Source: Pseudomonas izuensis (GTDB lineage: Bacteria > Pseudomonadota > Gammaproteobacteria > Pseudomonadales > Pseudomonadaceae). From it: a stretch of DNA of 64,000 bases. Positions 53,600 to 62,074 of this stretch are shown here, piece by piece. The stretch is from contig NZ_WTFT01000009.1 of NCBI RefSeq assembly GCF_009861505.1, positions 250,908 through 314,907 of the forward strand, written 5' to 3'. The notes under the pieces were generated by a model. It was not told where the DNA came from, searched no databases, and saw only the letters and a program-made list of their open reading frames with translations. Every line of letters begins with the position of its first letter. Within the stretch, counting starts at the first letter, position 1. The position numbers were made by a program, and so were the translations under genes.

Positions 53600-53616
53600 A
53601 GCAAGCGTCATGCCAA
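53600..53616 (-). promoter_or_regulatory. Sigma-54 promoter of flgBCDE
   Basis: TTGGCATGACGCTTGCT on the minus strand: GG and GC at the -24/-12 positions with the correct 5-bp spacer (TGGCAT-GACGC-TTGCT). The transcription start would be near 53589, giving a leader of about 35 nt before flgB. Confidence 0.85.
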
Positions 53617-53617
53617 T

Positions 53618-53645
53618 TCAAAAAAGCCCGTAAACCGGGGCTTTG
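53618..53645 (-). terminator. Insulating terminator just upstream of the flgB promoter
   Basis: On the minus strand AAAGCCCCGGTTTACGGGCTTTTTTG: stem AAAGCCC/GGGCTTT with a T-run, ending two bases before the sigma-54 -24 element. It would stop read-through from cheR into flgB. The 361-bp gap between flgB and cheR also holds a 12-bp perfect inverted repeat (53671-53710), a REP pair and the cheR terminator. Confidence 0.75.
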
Positions 53646-53670
53646 CGGGCAGTGGCAACGTGGCAATGCC

Positions 53671-53710
53671 AGAAAAGCGGCAACCGGTTTCCGCTGGATG
53701 CCGCTTTTCT
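53671..53710. repeat. Perfect 12-bp inverted repeat in the flgB-cheR gap
   Basis: AGAAAAGCGGCA (53671-53682) is repeated inverted as TGCCGCTTTTCT (53699-53710) with a 16-nt loop. It is distinct from the REP elements. It lacks a T-run in either direction. Confidence 0.6.
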
Positions 53711-53739
53711 GCCGCTTTCCCATGGACGACACCGACCAA

Positions 53740-53834
53740 CTGTGGGAGCAAGGCTTGCCCGCGATAACGGTAGGCCAGTTATTGAAAATGTTGCCTGACC
53801 CACGGCTATCGCGGGCGAGCCTTGCTCCCACAGG
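53740..53834. repeat. Paired REP element (REPIN 15)
   Basis: TGTGGGAGCAAGGCTTGCCC pairs with a GGGCGAGCCTTGCTCCCACA copy (one mismatch). Confidence 0.9.
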
Positions 53835-53866
53835 TAAAGCGGCGCCTATGCGAAACAAACAGGCAT

Positions 53867-53901
53867 AAAAAACGGGAGCTCCTGAGGGCTCCCGTTTTGT
53901 T
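53867..53901 (-). terminator. Terminator of cheV-cheR
   Basis: AACGGGAGC pairs with GCTCCCGTT around a TCCTGAGG loop, with T-runs on both strands. It starts 16 bp after the cheR stop. Confidence 0.9.
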
Positions 53902-53916
53902 GTTGCCGATGGAAAA

Positions 53917-54744
53917 TCATTTCGCCTGGTAAATGATCCCCGGACTGCACTGGACCATCTGGTAATGATCCGGCAACCCGTTCAGCGCTTCGGAAGCACC
54001 GAGGAACAGATAACCGCCCGGCTTCAACGTGCTGTGAATTCGCAACAGGATGTCCTTCTTCACTTCGGCAGAGAAGTAGATCAGCACGTTGCGGCAGAAC
54101 ACGATATCGAACTTGCCGAGGCTCGCGTAACTGTCCAGCAGGTTGAACGAACGGAATTCCACCCGGCTCTTGATCGGCGCCTTGATGGCCCAGCGCCCCG
54201 GCCCCTTGGGGTCGAAATAGCGCTGCAGCCGCTCGGGCGACAGACCGCGACCGATGGCCAGGCTGTCGTATTCACCGGTCTTGCAGTTGGTCAGCATGGT
54301 GCCGGACAGATCGGTGGCCACAATCTGCACCCCCATCTTCAATTGTCCGACATTGCTGCGCTCGAACTCATCGATGGACATCGACAGCGAGTACGGCTCC
54401 TGACCTGACGAACACGCCGCCGACCAGATTCGCAGCCGCTGACCGGGACTGGCCTTGATTGCTTCAGGCAGCACCTTGTTCTTCAAGACCTCAAATGGAT
54501 AGGTGTCACGAAACCACAGGGTTTCGTTGGTCGTCATCGCGTCCACCACCATCTCGCGCAACCCGCTGCGCGGTTGGGTCTGGATGCGTTGAACCAACTC
54601 ACCCAGGGACTTGATGCCTTGCTGCTCCATCAGTTTGTTGAGACGGCTCGAGACCAGATACTGCTTGTTTTCACCGAGCAAAATGCCACAGGCTTTTTCC
54701 AGGAATACCCGGAACTGTTCGAAATCCAAATTACCCGTAGACAA
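53917..54744 (-). CDS. cheR: Chemotaxis protein methyltransferase CheR
   Basis: A 275-residue SAM-dependent methyltransferase that methylates Glu residues of chemoreceptors. The N-terminal CheR helical domain (residues 1-75) precedes the SAM domain with LRIWSAACSSGQEPYSLSM (motif I), IVATDLSG, FDIVFCRNVLIYF and LKPGGYLFLGASEAL. The start appears to be TTG 54744 (MSTGNLDFEQF), with AAGAGGCGG upstream. It follows cheV by 46 bp. There is no C-terminal NWETF-receptor-binding feature to judge here. Confidence 0.93.
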   Translation of the reverse strand: MSTGNLDFEQFRVFLEKACGILLGENKQYLVSSRLNKLMEQQGIKSLGELVQRIQTQPRSGLREMVVDAMTTNETLWFRDTYPFEVLKNKVLPEAIKASPGQRLRIWSAACSSGQEPYSLSMSIDEFERSNVGQLKMGVQIVATDLSGTMLTNCKTGEYDSLAIGRGLSPERLQRYFDPKGPGRWAIKAPIKSRVEFRSFNLLDSYASLGKFDIVFCRNVLIYFSAEVKKDILLRIHSTLKPGGYLFLGASEALNGLPDHYQMVQCSPGIIYQAK

Positions 54745-54790
54745 TGCTGCCGCCTCTTAAATCGTGTTGACTGCCAGGGGCCGGACGCCC

Positions 54791-55723
54791 CTAGCTGATA
54801 TCTGCTGCTTTGATCCGGTCGACTACCCGGGATGCCAGGTCATCAGGACGGAATTTAGCCAGGAAGTCATCGGCACCGACTTTCTTGACCATCGCCTGAT
54901 TGAACACGCCCGACAACGAAGTATGCAGGATGATATGAAGCTTTTGCATGCGAGGGTCGTTGCGGATCTCCGCCGTCAGGGTGTACCCGTCCATCTCCGG
55001 CATCTCGATGTCGGAGATCATCATCAGGAACTCTTCTTCCGGCTTCTTGCCCTCGTCGACCAGTTTGCGCAGGTAATCCAGCGCTTGCCGGCCATCGTTC
55101 AAAGCCACCACTTCGACACCGACTGTTTGCAGGCAACGCGTGACCTGCTTGCGCGCCACCGACGAATCATCGACCGTCAGCACGCGCAACGAAAGCGCCT
55201 TGTGCTGTGTTTCGACATCCACCACGCCGACGGAAATCGCTTCCGGTGTCGGCGCCACTTCCGCCAGCACCTTCTCGACGTCGATGATTTCGACCAACTG
55301 ATTGTCGACCCGCGTCACCGCCGTCAGGTAGTGATCGCGACCGGTCCCCTTGGGTGGCGGATGAATCTCCTCCCAGTTCATGTTGACGATGCGCTCCACC
55401 GAGCGCACCAGGAACCCTTGGGTCTTGGTGTTGTACTCCGTAATGATCACGAAGGGATTGTTCTTGTCCTTCAAAGCACCGGAGCCGGTCGCCATTGCCA
55501 GATCAAGGATCGGAATGGTCGCCCCCCGAATGTTCGCCACGCCGCACACGACAGGACTGGACTTGGGCATCAGCGTCAGTTGGGGGCATTGCAACACCTC
55601 CCGAACCTTGAACACGTTGATCCCGTACAGCTGTTGGCCGTCGAGACGGAACAACAACAGCTCAAGGCGATTCTGCCCCACCAGTTGCGTGCGCTGGTTC
55701 ACCGAATCCATTACACCAGCCAT
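54791..55723 (-). CDS. cheV: Chemotaxis coupling protein CheV
   Basis: A 310-residue fusion of a CheW-like domain (residues about 20-165; LLLFRLDGQQLYGINVFKVREV, GVANIRGATIPILDLA) and a receiver (175-305; TVDDSSVARKQVTRCLQ, phospho-acceptor in MMISDIEMPEMDGYTL, FLAKFRPDDL). In the receiver the usual Lys-Pro is FLAKF, still supplying the Lys. CheV couples receptors to CheA and may buffer phosphate for adaptation. TAGGAG precedes ATG 55723. It is divergent from flgA, with only 83 bp between. Confidence 0.94.
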   Translation of the reverse strand: MAGVMDSVNQRTQLVGQNRLELLLFRLDGQQLYGINVFKVREVLQCPQLTLMPKSSPVVCGVANIRGATIPILDLAMATGSGALKDKNNPFVIITEYNTKTQGFLVRSVERIVNMNWEEIHPPPKGTGRDHYLTAVTRVDNQLVEIIDVEKVLAEVAPTPEAISVGVVDVETQHKALSLRVLTVDDSSVARKQVTRCLQTVGVEVVALNDGRQALDYLRKLVDEGKKPEEEFLMMISDIEMPEMDGYTLTAEIRNDPRMQKLHIILHTSLSGVFNQAMVKKVGADDFLAKFRPDDLASRVVDRIKAADIS

Positions 55724-55778
55724 GCCCAGACTCCTACACCAACGCTAAGTGTTGTTGCGACGCACATTCATCTCTAAA

Positions 55779-55794
55779 CGGCACGGCGCTTGCT
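55779..55794 (+). promoter_or_regulatory. Sigma-54 promoter of flgA
   Basis: CGGCACGGCGCTTGCT: GGCAC-N5-TTGCT with the first T of the -24 element changed to C. The expected transcription start is near 55804, only about 3 nt before the assigned flgA ATG. Confidence 0.75.
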
Positions 55795-55806
55795 TTTTAT
55801 CTTTCC

Positions 55807-56568
55807 ATGAACACTGAACCGACATTTTTTCGACGCCTGCCCCCACCCTACCGTAATTTGCTCGGTGCATTGGTGGCTGTTTGCCTGCTCAACACGGGCA
55901 GCCCTGCCCTTGCTGACGCGGTTACCTTGCCTGACATGCTTATCGGCGTCACTCAGGGCTTTCTTGAATTCACCGTAGAAGACTATCTGGCCACCAGTCA
56001 AACGGAAGGTCGTTACGAAATCCAGGTCAACCAGCTCGACCCGCGCCTGCGCATGCCGATGTGCGACAAGGAATTGACAGCCTCGCTGGAGAGTCCGGCC
56101 AAGCCGTTGGGTCGGGTCACGGTCAAGGTGCGCTGCGAAGGAACATCCCCCTGGACAGTCTTCGTACCCGCTCAAGTCCGCCTGTTTCGCGATGTCGTGA
56201 CCACCACCCGCCCCCTGCGGCGCGCCGGCATTGTCGAGCCTGGGGATGTCATTTTGCGCGAGCGGGACATCAGCGCGATCAACCAGGGTTACCTGACTTC
56301 CATGGATCAGGCGGTCGGGCAACGACTTACCCGACCAATGGTCGCCGATCAGGTCATCACACTGGTGCACCTCGAACAGGCGGAAGTCATTCGCAAGGGT
56401 GATCAAGTGGTCATTACCGCCCGCAGTGGCACGCTCAGCGTGCGCATGCCTGGCGAAGCACTGTCCAACGGCGGTATGAGCGAACAGATCCGGGTGAAAA
56501 ACCTCAACTCCCAACGCGTCATCAAGGCGCAGGTCACCGCGCCGGGCCAGGTGGAGGTTTCAATGTAA
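55807..56568 (+). CDS. flgA: Flagellar P-ring chaperone FlgA
   Basis: A 253-residue periplasmic protein needed for P-ring assembly. A hydrophobic segment (NLLGALVAVCLLNTGSPALA, residues 17-36) with upstream arginines acts as signal peptide. The C-terminal SAF domain is seen in LRRAGIVEPGDVILRERDI and QVITLVHLEQAEVIRKGDQVVITARSG. There is no ribosome-binding site before ATG 55807, and the sigma-54 promoter would give a near-leaderless mRNA; an internal start is possible. It is divergent from cheV-cheR. Confidence 0.92.
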   Translation: MNTEPTFFRRLPPPYRNLLGALVAVCLLNTGSPALADAVTLPDMLIGVTQGFLEFTVEDYLATSQTEGRYEIQVNQLDPRLRMPMCDKELTASLESPAKPLGRVTVKVRCEGTSPWTVFVPAQVRLFRDVVTTTRPLRRAGIVEPGDVILRERDISAINQGYLTSMDQAVGQRLTRPMVADQVITLVHLEQAEVIRKGDQVVITARSGTLSVRMPGEALSNGGMSEQIRVKNLNSQRVIKAQVTAPGQVEVSM

Positions 56569-56684
56569 GCGGCCATGCTGGGCTCTTTGTTCGTGAAGAT
56601 GTGGCGCTGGCCATGGCTGTTCCCTAAACTGTGCTCCATGCAGGGCAAGCGCTGGCGCGCGCGAGCTCTATTGATAATTGGGCC

Positions 56685-56711
56685 TAAAGTTTTACGGGGA
56701 ATGGCCGAAAA
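56685..56711 (+). promoter_or_regulatory. Sigma-28 (FliA) promoter of flgMN-flgZ
   Basis: TAAA (56685-56688), 15 bp, then GCCGAAAA (56704-56711). The consensus is TAAA-N15-GCCGATAA, so one position differs. It lies 36 bp before flgM, as expected for late expression of the anti-sigma factor. Confidence 0.85.
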
Positions 56712-56747
56712 CATGGCAAGCGTCCAAATTCCCAGAGGTTTTTTATC

Positions 56748-57074
56748 ATGGTCATCGATTTCAGCCGTTTGAACAGCTCCTCGTCACTGACGGGCAGTAC
56801 TCGTACCAGCGCTGCCAAGGACACTGCCGATACCGGCAAATCCGCGCCGCTGAATACCCAGGCCGAGCAGGCCGGTACGGCTACAGTCGGGGAATCGGTA
56901 CATCTCAGCAATGAGGCTCAACAGTTGCAGAAGGTCACTGATACGCTGCGCGATCAGCCTGCCGTCGACAAAGCCCGTGTGGCCGAGTTGAAAGCAGCGA
57001 TTGCCGATGGCAGCTATAAAGTCGACAGCAACCGTGTAGCCAGCAAACTGCTCAACTTCGAAGCCCAGCGCTAG
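56748..57074 (+). CDS. flgM: Anti-sigma-28 factor FlgM
   Basis: A 108-residue protein that binds FliA until the hook is finished and is then exported. The Ser/Thr/Ala-rich N-terminal half is probably disordered. The C-terminal sigma-binding part is conserved ([33 protein letters not shown]). AGAGG precedes ATG 56748. flgN follows after 48 bp. Confidence 0.93.
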   Translation: MVIDFSRLNSSSSLTGSTRTSAAKDTADTGKSAPLNTQAEQAGTATVGESVHLSNEAQQLQKVTDTLRDQPAVDKARVAELKAAIADGSYKVDSNRVASKLLNFEAQR

Positions 57075-57122
57075 GCCACGGCCCGCGCCAGGCTTTTGGA
57101 CGCTTAAACCCCAAGGCCAGCC

Positions 57123-57590
57123 ATGCACGACACCAATTTGCTGCAACTGATCACCGACGATTTTGCTCCAGCGCAACAACTGCTGGAGTTACTGCGTACC
57201 GAATCCCTCGCCTTGCATGGTCGCGACATGTACCTGCTTGAGGACATCCTGGCGCAAAAGCAGGCCTTGATCATTTTGCTTGAACAGCATGGCCGCAAGC
57301 GCAGCGAAATCCTCGCCAGCCTCAACCTGCCCACCAATCGTAGCGGTCTGGAGCAACTGGCCAGCCAGTCGAGCGTCGGCCCGGCGCTGCTGGCGCAAAG
57401 CGATGTGCTGACCGACCTGTTGGCCCAATGCCAGGCCATCAATGTCAACAACGGCCAGTCGATTCTGGTGCAGCAGGCCGCTACGGCCAATCAGCTGAAG
57501 ATCCTTACCGGCGGCGAACCTCCAGCCCTGTATGACGCCAGCGGAACATTTTCCAAGCTTGTGAAACCGCGCACGCTCAGTCAGGCTTGA
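57123..57590 (+). CDS. flgN: Flagellar export chaperone FlgN
   Basis: A 155-residue helical protein that escorts the hook-filament junction proteins FlgK and FlgL. The sequence is Leu- and Gln-rich with heptad-like spacing (LLQLITDDFAPAQQLLELLRTESLALHGRD, LLEDILAQKQALIILLEQHGRKR), ending in the small-residue-rich YDASGTFSK that resembles the FlgL/FlgK-binding tail. Position after flgM makes the call firm. Confidence 0.9.
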   Translation: MHDTNLLQLITDDFAPAQQLLELLRTESLALHGRDMYLLEDILAQKQALIILLEQHGRKRSEILASLNLPTNRSGLEQLASQSSVGPALLAQSDVLTDLLAQCQAINVNNGQSILVQQAATANQLKILTGGEPPALYDASGTFSKLVKPRTLSQA

Positions 57591-57682
57591 GCCCGTCGAT
57601 GAGCACGCTCTATCAAGACGCGAAACATGCTGGCAAAATGCTGGCCAGCCGTAGTCAAAATTTGTCTGGAGATTGATTAACC

Positions 57683-58429
57683 GTGTCCAATGCCTTAAAT
57701 GCGGACGATGCTCCGCAGCCACCCAAGGTGCTCAGCACGCCCCTGGAAATCTCCGGCAACCTTCGCCAGCTGCAAGAAAGCCATGACCCGCTGATCATCA
57801 CGTTCCACGAGCGCAGCCAGCGCTTCCAGAGCTATCTGGTGGACGTCGACCGTGATCGCAACATGATCGCCCTGGACGAAATGATTCCCCGCGATGGCGA
57901 ACGCTACCTGCTGGCTGGCGAACCGTTCAAGGTCGAAGGCTTCCATGAGGGTGTGCGCATTGCCTGGGAAAGCAATGGTCCGCTGACCATCGAGGAATCC
58001 GGTGGCAGTCGTTGCTACCGTGGCACGCTGCCCGACGAAGTGGTCTATCACCAACGCCGAAATGCGTTCCGTGCAGCGCTGAAGCTGGCGCAACTGGTCG
58101 ACGTCGACCTGGACGGCGAGAAACTCAAGGCACCGATCAGCGGCAAGTTACTGGACATCTCGGCTACCGGTTGCAAATTGCGTTTCGCCGGCGACATCAC
58201 CGGCAACCTGCAGCTGGGCCAGGTCTATGATCGTTTCATGGCTGCCCTGCCCTTCGGCAAGATGACCGCGCCGGTCGAACTGCGCTACCTGCACTTCGAA
58301 GAAAGAATCTCCACCACCTTCGCCGGTGTACGCTTCCATAACATGAGCGGCCTGGTGCAGCGGCAGGTCGAGCGGTTCGTCTATCAGCTGCAACGCGAAG
58401 CACGGCGCTTCGACAAAGACGACTTCTGA
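57683..58429 (+). CDS. flgZ: Flagellar brake protein FlgZ (YcgR-like, PilZ domain)
   Basis: A 248-residue cyclic di-GMP receptor that slows or redirects the flagellar motor. Residues about 17-115 are the YcgR N-terminal domain. The PilZ domain follows, with RNAFR (the RxxxR c-di-GMP motif, about residues 122-126) and DISATG (DxSxxG) beyond. It starts at GTG 57683 after CTGGAG. It is the third gene after flgM-flgN, as known for FlgZ in P. fluorescens. A bidirectional terminator follows. Confidence 0.93.
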   Translation: MSNALNADDAPQPPKVLSTPLEISGNLRQLQESHDPLIITFHERSQRFQSYLVDVDRDRNMIALDEMIPRDGERYLLAGEPFKVEGFHEGVRIAWESNGPLTIEESGGSRCYRGTLPDEVVYHQRRNAFRAALKLAQLVDVDLDGEKLKAPISGKLLDISATGCKLRFAGDITGNLQLGQVYDRFMAALPFGKMTAPVELRYLHFEERISTTFAGVRFHNMSGLVQRQVERFVYQLQREARRFDKDDF

Positions 58430-58441
58430 TATAACGCGCCA

Positions 58442-58483
58442 ACAAAAACGGGCAGCCCCTTTGCGGTGACTGCCCGTTTTTTA
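58442..58483. terminator. Bidirectional terminator between flgZ and the MFS gene
   Basis: AAAAACGGGCAG pairs with CTGCCCGTTTTTT across a 14-nt loop. T-runs occur on both strands. It serves flgZ (plus) and the MFS gene (minus). Confidence 0.9.
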
Positions 58484-58493
58484 TGCCTGAGTG

Positions 58494-59855
58494 TTATGGC
58501 CTGGCTTCGGTGAAACTTTGTTCCCTGCCCGAATCCGGCTCCTCTGGAGGTGCATCGGTTTGCGGCTGCGGCTCGGAAGTCGGTTCAGAAGGCGGATTCT
58601 GCATCTGATCCTGCACCACTTGCTCATCGACCCGCGGATCAAGGCAAGCCACCAGTGGCGAACTCGACATACTGTCCGGCATGGCGACGTGATGCAGTGG
58701 CGCATCGTCCACCTGATGCAGATTGGTCACTGCTTTCGGGCGAATTCGCCACACGAGTACCAAGGCGAAGAAACTGAAGAAGGCATAGAGCATCTGGCTG
58801 CCGAACAGCTTCATCAGCACACCCGCCGCCAGCGGCCCGATACTGGCACCAACGCCATAGGTGACCAGTAACATTGCCGTGAGCGACACCCGGCGATCGG
58901 CTTCGACATGGTCATTGGAGAATGCGACTGCCAGCGGATACAAGCAGAACTTCACCAGTGAACAGAGGAAGCCGGCAATAAACAGCACCTCCAGCGGTAC
59001 CTGCTTGAGTATCGCCAATGGCAACGCTGCAAGTGCCAGAACGAACGCAAAACAGCGGATCAACAGCGCACGGTCATAACGGTCGGACAGCCACCCCAAC
59101 GGCCACTGCACCACCAGGCCGGCAAAAATGCAGCTACCCATGAACAGACCGACCTGCTCCGTGGACAACCCCTGCTGCGAGGCATACAGCGGCGCCAGAC
59201 CGTAGAACGAACCGATGATCAACCCCGCTCCCAGTACCGTACTCAGCGACTGAGGCACGCGCTTGATGAAGAATCGGGGCTCCATGGGTGCCGGGTGCAG
59301 CGGCGCCGGGTGAATCCGTCGGGTCAGGGCCACGGGCACCAGACACAAGGCAAAGCACAAGGCGACCAGCATCAACAATTCCAGACCCAGGCCCGGGTGC
59401 ATGACCAGAATCAGTTGCCCCAACACCAGCCCCAGGTACGAGGCGATCATGTAACCACTGAAAACCGTACCGCGCTGCGAGGCTTCGGCCTGCTCGTTAA
59501 GCCAGCTCTCGATGACCATGTACTGGCACATCATGCCCAGGCCGACGATGACCCGCAGAAATATCCAGGCCGGCAGCCAGTCCACCAAACCGTGCCCAAG
59601 TACCGCTGCACCGACGATCCCGGCACACGCCGAATAGGCGCGAATATGCCCGACACGGGCAATCAAGCGGTGGCCAATCTTGCCGCCCAACACCAGGCCG
59701 AAATAGTTGGCCGCCATTAACGCACCAACCCACAGACTGTCGACATGGTCGGCCGCCAGGCGCAAGCCCAGGTAAGTACTCAGCAAGCCTGAGCCGATCA
59801 ACATCATCAGCGAGGCGAAATAAAGCGCTCGAAAGGGTTTCCAGATTTGGCGCAT
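58494..59855 (-). CDS. MFS transporter, YcaD-like (PA3355-like)
   Basis: A 453-residue permease with about 12 membrane helices over residues 8-385. The family loop between helices 2 and 3 is GKIGHRLIARVGHIRAYSACAG, and DRYDRALLIRCFAFVL is the repeat after helix 8. This is the YcaD-type MFS group; the substrate is unknown. A cytoplasmic tail of about 65 residues is Pro/Glu/Gln-rich (PPSEPTSEPQPQTDAPPEEP) and probably disordered. The gene lies 69 bp after the glutamine-synthetase-like gene on the same strand, so the two may share a transcript and perhaps a polyamine-related role. Confidence 0.85.
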   Translation of the reverse strand: MRQIWKPFRALYFASLMMLIGSGLLSTYLGLRLAADHVDSLWVGALMAANYFGLVLGGKIGHRLIARVGHIRAYSACAGIVGAAVLGHGLVDWLPAWIFLRVIVGLGMMCQYMVIESWLNEQAEASQRGTVFSGYMIASYLGLVLGQLILVMHPGLGLELLMLVALCFALCLVPVALTRRIHPAPLHPAPMEPRFFIKRVPQSLSTVLGAGLIIGSFYGLAPLYASQQGLSTEQVGLFMGSCIFAGLVVQWPLGWLSDRYDRALLIRCFAFVLALAALPLAILKQVPLEVLFIAGFLCSLVKFCLYPLAVAFSNDHVEADRRVSLTAMLLVTYGVGASIGPLAAGVLMKLFGSQMLYAFFSFFALVLVWRIRPKAVTNLHQVDDAPLHHVAMPDSMSSSPLVACLDPRVDEQVVQDQMQNPPSEPTSEPQPQTDAPPEEPDSGREQSFTEARP

Positions 59856-59924
59856 CGGCGTTCCGAGCGGCTCCTTGCAGTGAGAATCGGACTACCGAAA
59901 CGATAGCCCGATATGGACGGTGCG

Positions 59925-61268
59925 TCAGGCCTGGGCTGCTAGTACACGCCGTTCCCAGGGAGTAATTTCATCAAGGAAGCTGGTCAGCTCCATGGTCTTC
60001 GAAGCGATGTAGCCTTCGATGAATTCCTTGCCGAACAGTTCCTTCGCCAATTGGCTACGTTTCAGACGCTCAAGTGCTGCATGCAAGGTACACGGCAATG
60101 AAAGATTGTCCGGTACCTGAAATTCACCCTGGATCGGCTCGCTCGGTTCCAGTTTGTGCTCGATGCCATATAACCCGGCAGCCAGGCTGGCGGCAATCGC
60201 CAGATACGGGTTGGCATCGGCACCCGGCAAGCGGTTCTCGACCCGGCGAGCGACCGGCGAACTGGCTGGAATGCGCAACCCCGCCGCCCTGTTGTCATGG
60301 GACCAGCAGGCATTATTCGGTGATGCGTAGGGATGGCACAAGCGCTGATACGAATTCACATTCGGCGCAAACAGAGCGGTGAAGTCCAGCATGCAGGCCT
60401 GCTGACCCGCGATGAAATGACGGAAGGTCGCCGTCGGCTGGCCGGCCTCATCACTGAACACATTACGTCCCGTGTCGGACTCGACGATGCTCTGGTGAAT
60501 ATGCATCGAACTGCCCGGCGTATGTGCCAATGGCTTGGCCATGCAAACCACGGTAAGGCCATGCTTGAGTGCGACTTCCTTTAACAAATGCTTGAACAGG
60601 AACGTCTGGTCGGCCAGTAGCAATGGATCGCCATGCAGCAGGTTGATCTCGAACTGGCTGATGCCCATCTCGTGCATGAAGGTATCGCGAGGCAAGCCCA
60701 AAGCGGCCATGCACTTATAGACTTCAGTGAAAAACGGCCGCAAGCCGTTATTGGAACTGACGCTGAATGCCGAATGGCCATCTTCGCGTCGACCGTCCAG
60801 GCCAACAGGTGGCTGAAAAGGCTGAGTCGGGTCGGTGTTGCGCGCGAAGACAAAAAACTCCAGCTCGGTCGCAACCACCGGCGACAAGCCAAGGGCCTTG
60901 TATCGCTTGATAACAGCCTTGAGGTGTCCGCGGGTCGAAAGCTTGGAGCTTTCGCCAGTCAGTTCGTCCGCATCACAAATGGCGAACGCTCGCGGTTGCT
61001 CGCTCCAGGGCAAGCGATGGATTTGCGCAGGATCGGCAACCAGTGCAAGGTCGCCGTCATCGCTGCCGTAAAAACGCGCTGGCGGATATCCACCCATGAT
61101 GCATTGCAGCAGCACCCCCCGTGCCATCTGCAAACGCCGTCCCTCGAGGAAACCCTCGCAGGTCATCACTTTACCCCGTGGCACGCCATTCAAATCCGGC
61201 GTGACACATTCAATCTCATCAATGCCCGTCAATCGCTGAGCGAGTGAACTCAGGCCATCGGTTGTCAT
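59925..61268 (-). CDS. Glutamine synthetase-like enzyme (gamma-glutamylpolyamine synthetase type)
   Basis: A 447-residue GS-fold ligase. N-terminal beta-grasp (residues 8-105) with TPDLNGVPRGKVM. The catalytic domain has ATELEFFVF (metal Glu), HEMGISQFEINLLHGDPLLLAD, the CMAKPLAHTPGSSMHIHQS active-site loop, and RIPASSPVARRVENRLPGADANPYLAIAASLAAG. This matches the PuuA/PauA-type group rather than GlnA, which in Pseudomonas glutamylates polyamines. ATG 61268 follows AAGGATTGCGTC. The exact amine cannot be read from sequence. Confidence 0.87.
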   Translation of the reverse strand: MTTDGLSSLAQRLTGIDEIECVTPDLNGVPRGKVMTCEGFLEGRRLQMARGVLLQCIMGGYPPARFYGSDDGDLALVADPAQIHRLPWSEQPRAFAICDADELTGESSKLSTRGHLKAVIKRYKALGLSPVVATELEFFVFARNTDPTQPFQPPVGLDGRREDGHSAFSVSSNNGLRPFFTEVYKCMAALGLPRDTFMHEMGISQFEINLLHGDPLLLADQTFLFKHLLKEVALKHGLTVVCMAKPLAHTPGSSMHIHQSIVESDTGRNVFSDEAGQPTATFRHFIAGQQACMLDFTALFAPNVNSYQRLCHPYASPNNACWSHDNRAAGLRIPASSPVARRVENRLPGADANPYLAIAASLAAGLYGIEHKLEPSEPIQGEFQVPDNLSLPCTLHAALERLKRSQLAKELFGKEFIEGYIASKTMELTSFLDEITPWERRVLAAQA

Positions 61269-61381
61269 GACGCAATCCTTGTTATTGTGCGAGCCGCGAA
61301 CGGCAACCCGTACAAAATAGGCTCCGCGTGTTCGGAATATCAAGCAGCGTCAAACAAAAAGCTTTAGCCCGGGGGAGAAGT

Positions 61382-62074
61382 TCAGGGCAGATAAAGACTG
61401 AAGACGCCCCCACCCAGCGGGCCGCCGTTGCTGATTTCGGTACGGCCACCGACGCCATTGCGTTGATGCAACGCAGCAATCCTTCCGGCAAAGTACAGCC
61501 CCAAGCCAGTGCTGCCGCTGCTGTGATTGATGCCCTGCACATAGTCTGCCTGACGCTCGATCATCTCGACCGGGTAGCCTTCACCGTCGTCATTGATGGT
61601 CAGGACCAGTTGTCCGGCTTCGTCGCTGACGCTGATCAACACCGCATGCCGGGCATAACGAATGGCATTGTTGATGCTGTTGGCGAGAACCGAGGCAATC
61701 AGCTCTCGATCGAAAAAACCCAGGGGGCTCAAGGGATCGACCTCGAAGGTCGCTGCAATACCGCGGCTGGCAAATACGTCCTGATGACAGGCCAGCTGCG
61801 CTTCGATGAAGTCATCCAGTTCGTGGTAGGCCGGTTGCAAGGGCATCTGATTCACACCGAGCTTATACAAACCCAGTAACTGCACGAGCATTCCGTTGAG
61901 GTGGGCGAACTCGAATTCGATCACGCCCTGCTCCGGAGTATGCCGCGCCGGGTCGGGCAGGTTCGCCAACCATTGACTGTGGGCCTGCATCAACATGGCC
62001 AACGAGTTCTTCATGTCGTGCACGGTAGAAGCGATTACCGTAGAAAAATCCAGGGACTGCTGATTGTCGTTCAT
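61382..62074 (-). CDS. Soluble sensor histidine kinase (small, no transmembrane segments)
   Basis: A 230-residue kinase made of little more than a dimerisation helix and an ATPase domain. The H-box is STVHDMKNSLAMLMQAH (His19). The HATPase has SVLANSINNAIRYA (N-box), INDDGEGYP (G1) and GSTGLGLYFAGRIA (G2). There are no transmembrane helices and no sensor domain, so the input must come from a partner. The start overlaps the response-regulator stop by 4 bp. A TPR-containing regulator is the obvious partner. Confidence 0.85.
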   Translation of the reverse strand: MNDNQQSLDFSTVIASTVHDMKNSLAMLMQAHSQWLANLPDPARHTPEQGVIEFEFAHLNGMLVQLLGLYKLGVNQMPLQPAYHELDDFIEAQLACHQDVFASRGIAATFEVDPLSPLGFFDRELIASVLANSINNAIRYARHAVLISVSDEAGQLVLTINDDGEGYPVEMIERQADYVQGINHSSGSTGLGLYFAGRIAALHQRNGVGGRTEISNGGPLGGGVFSLYLP

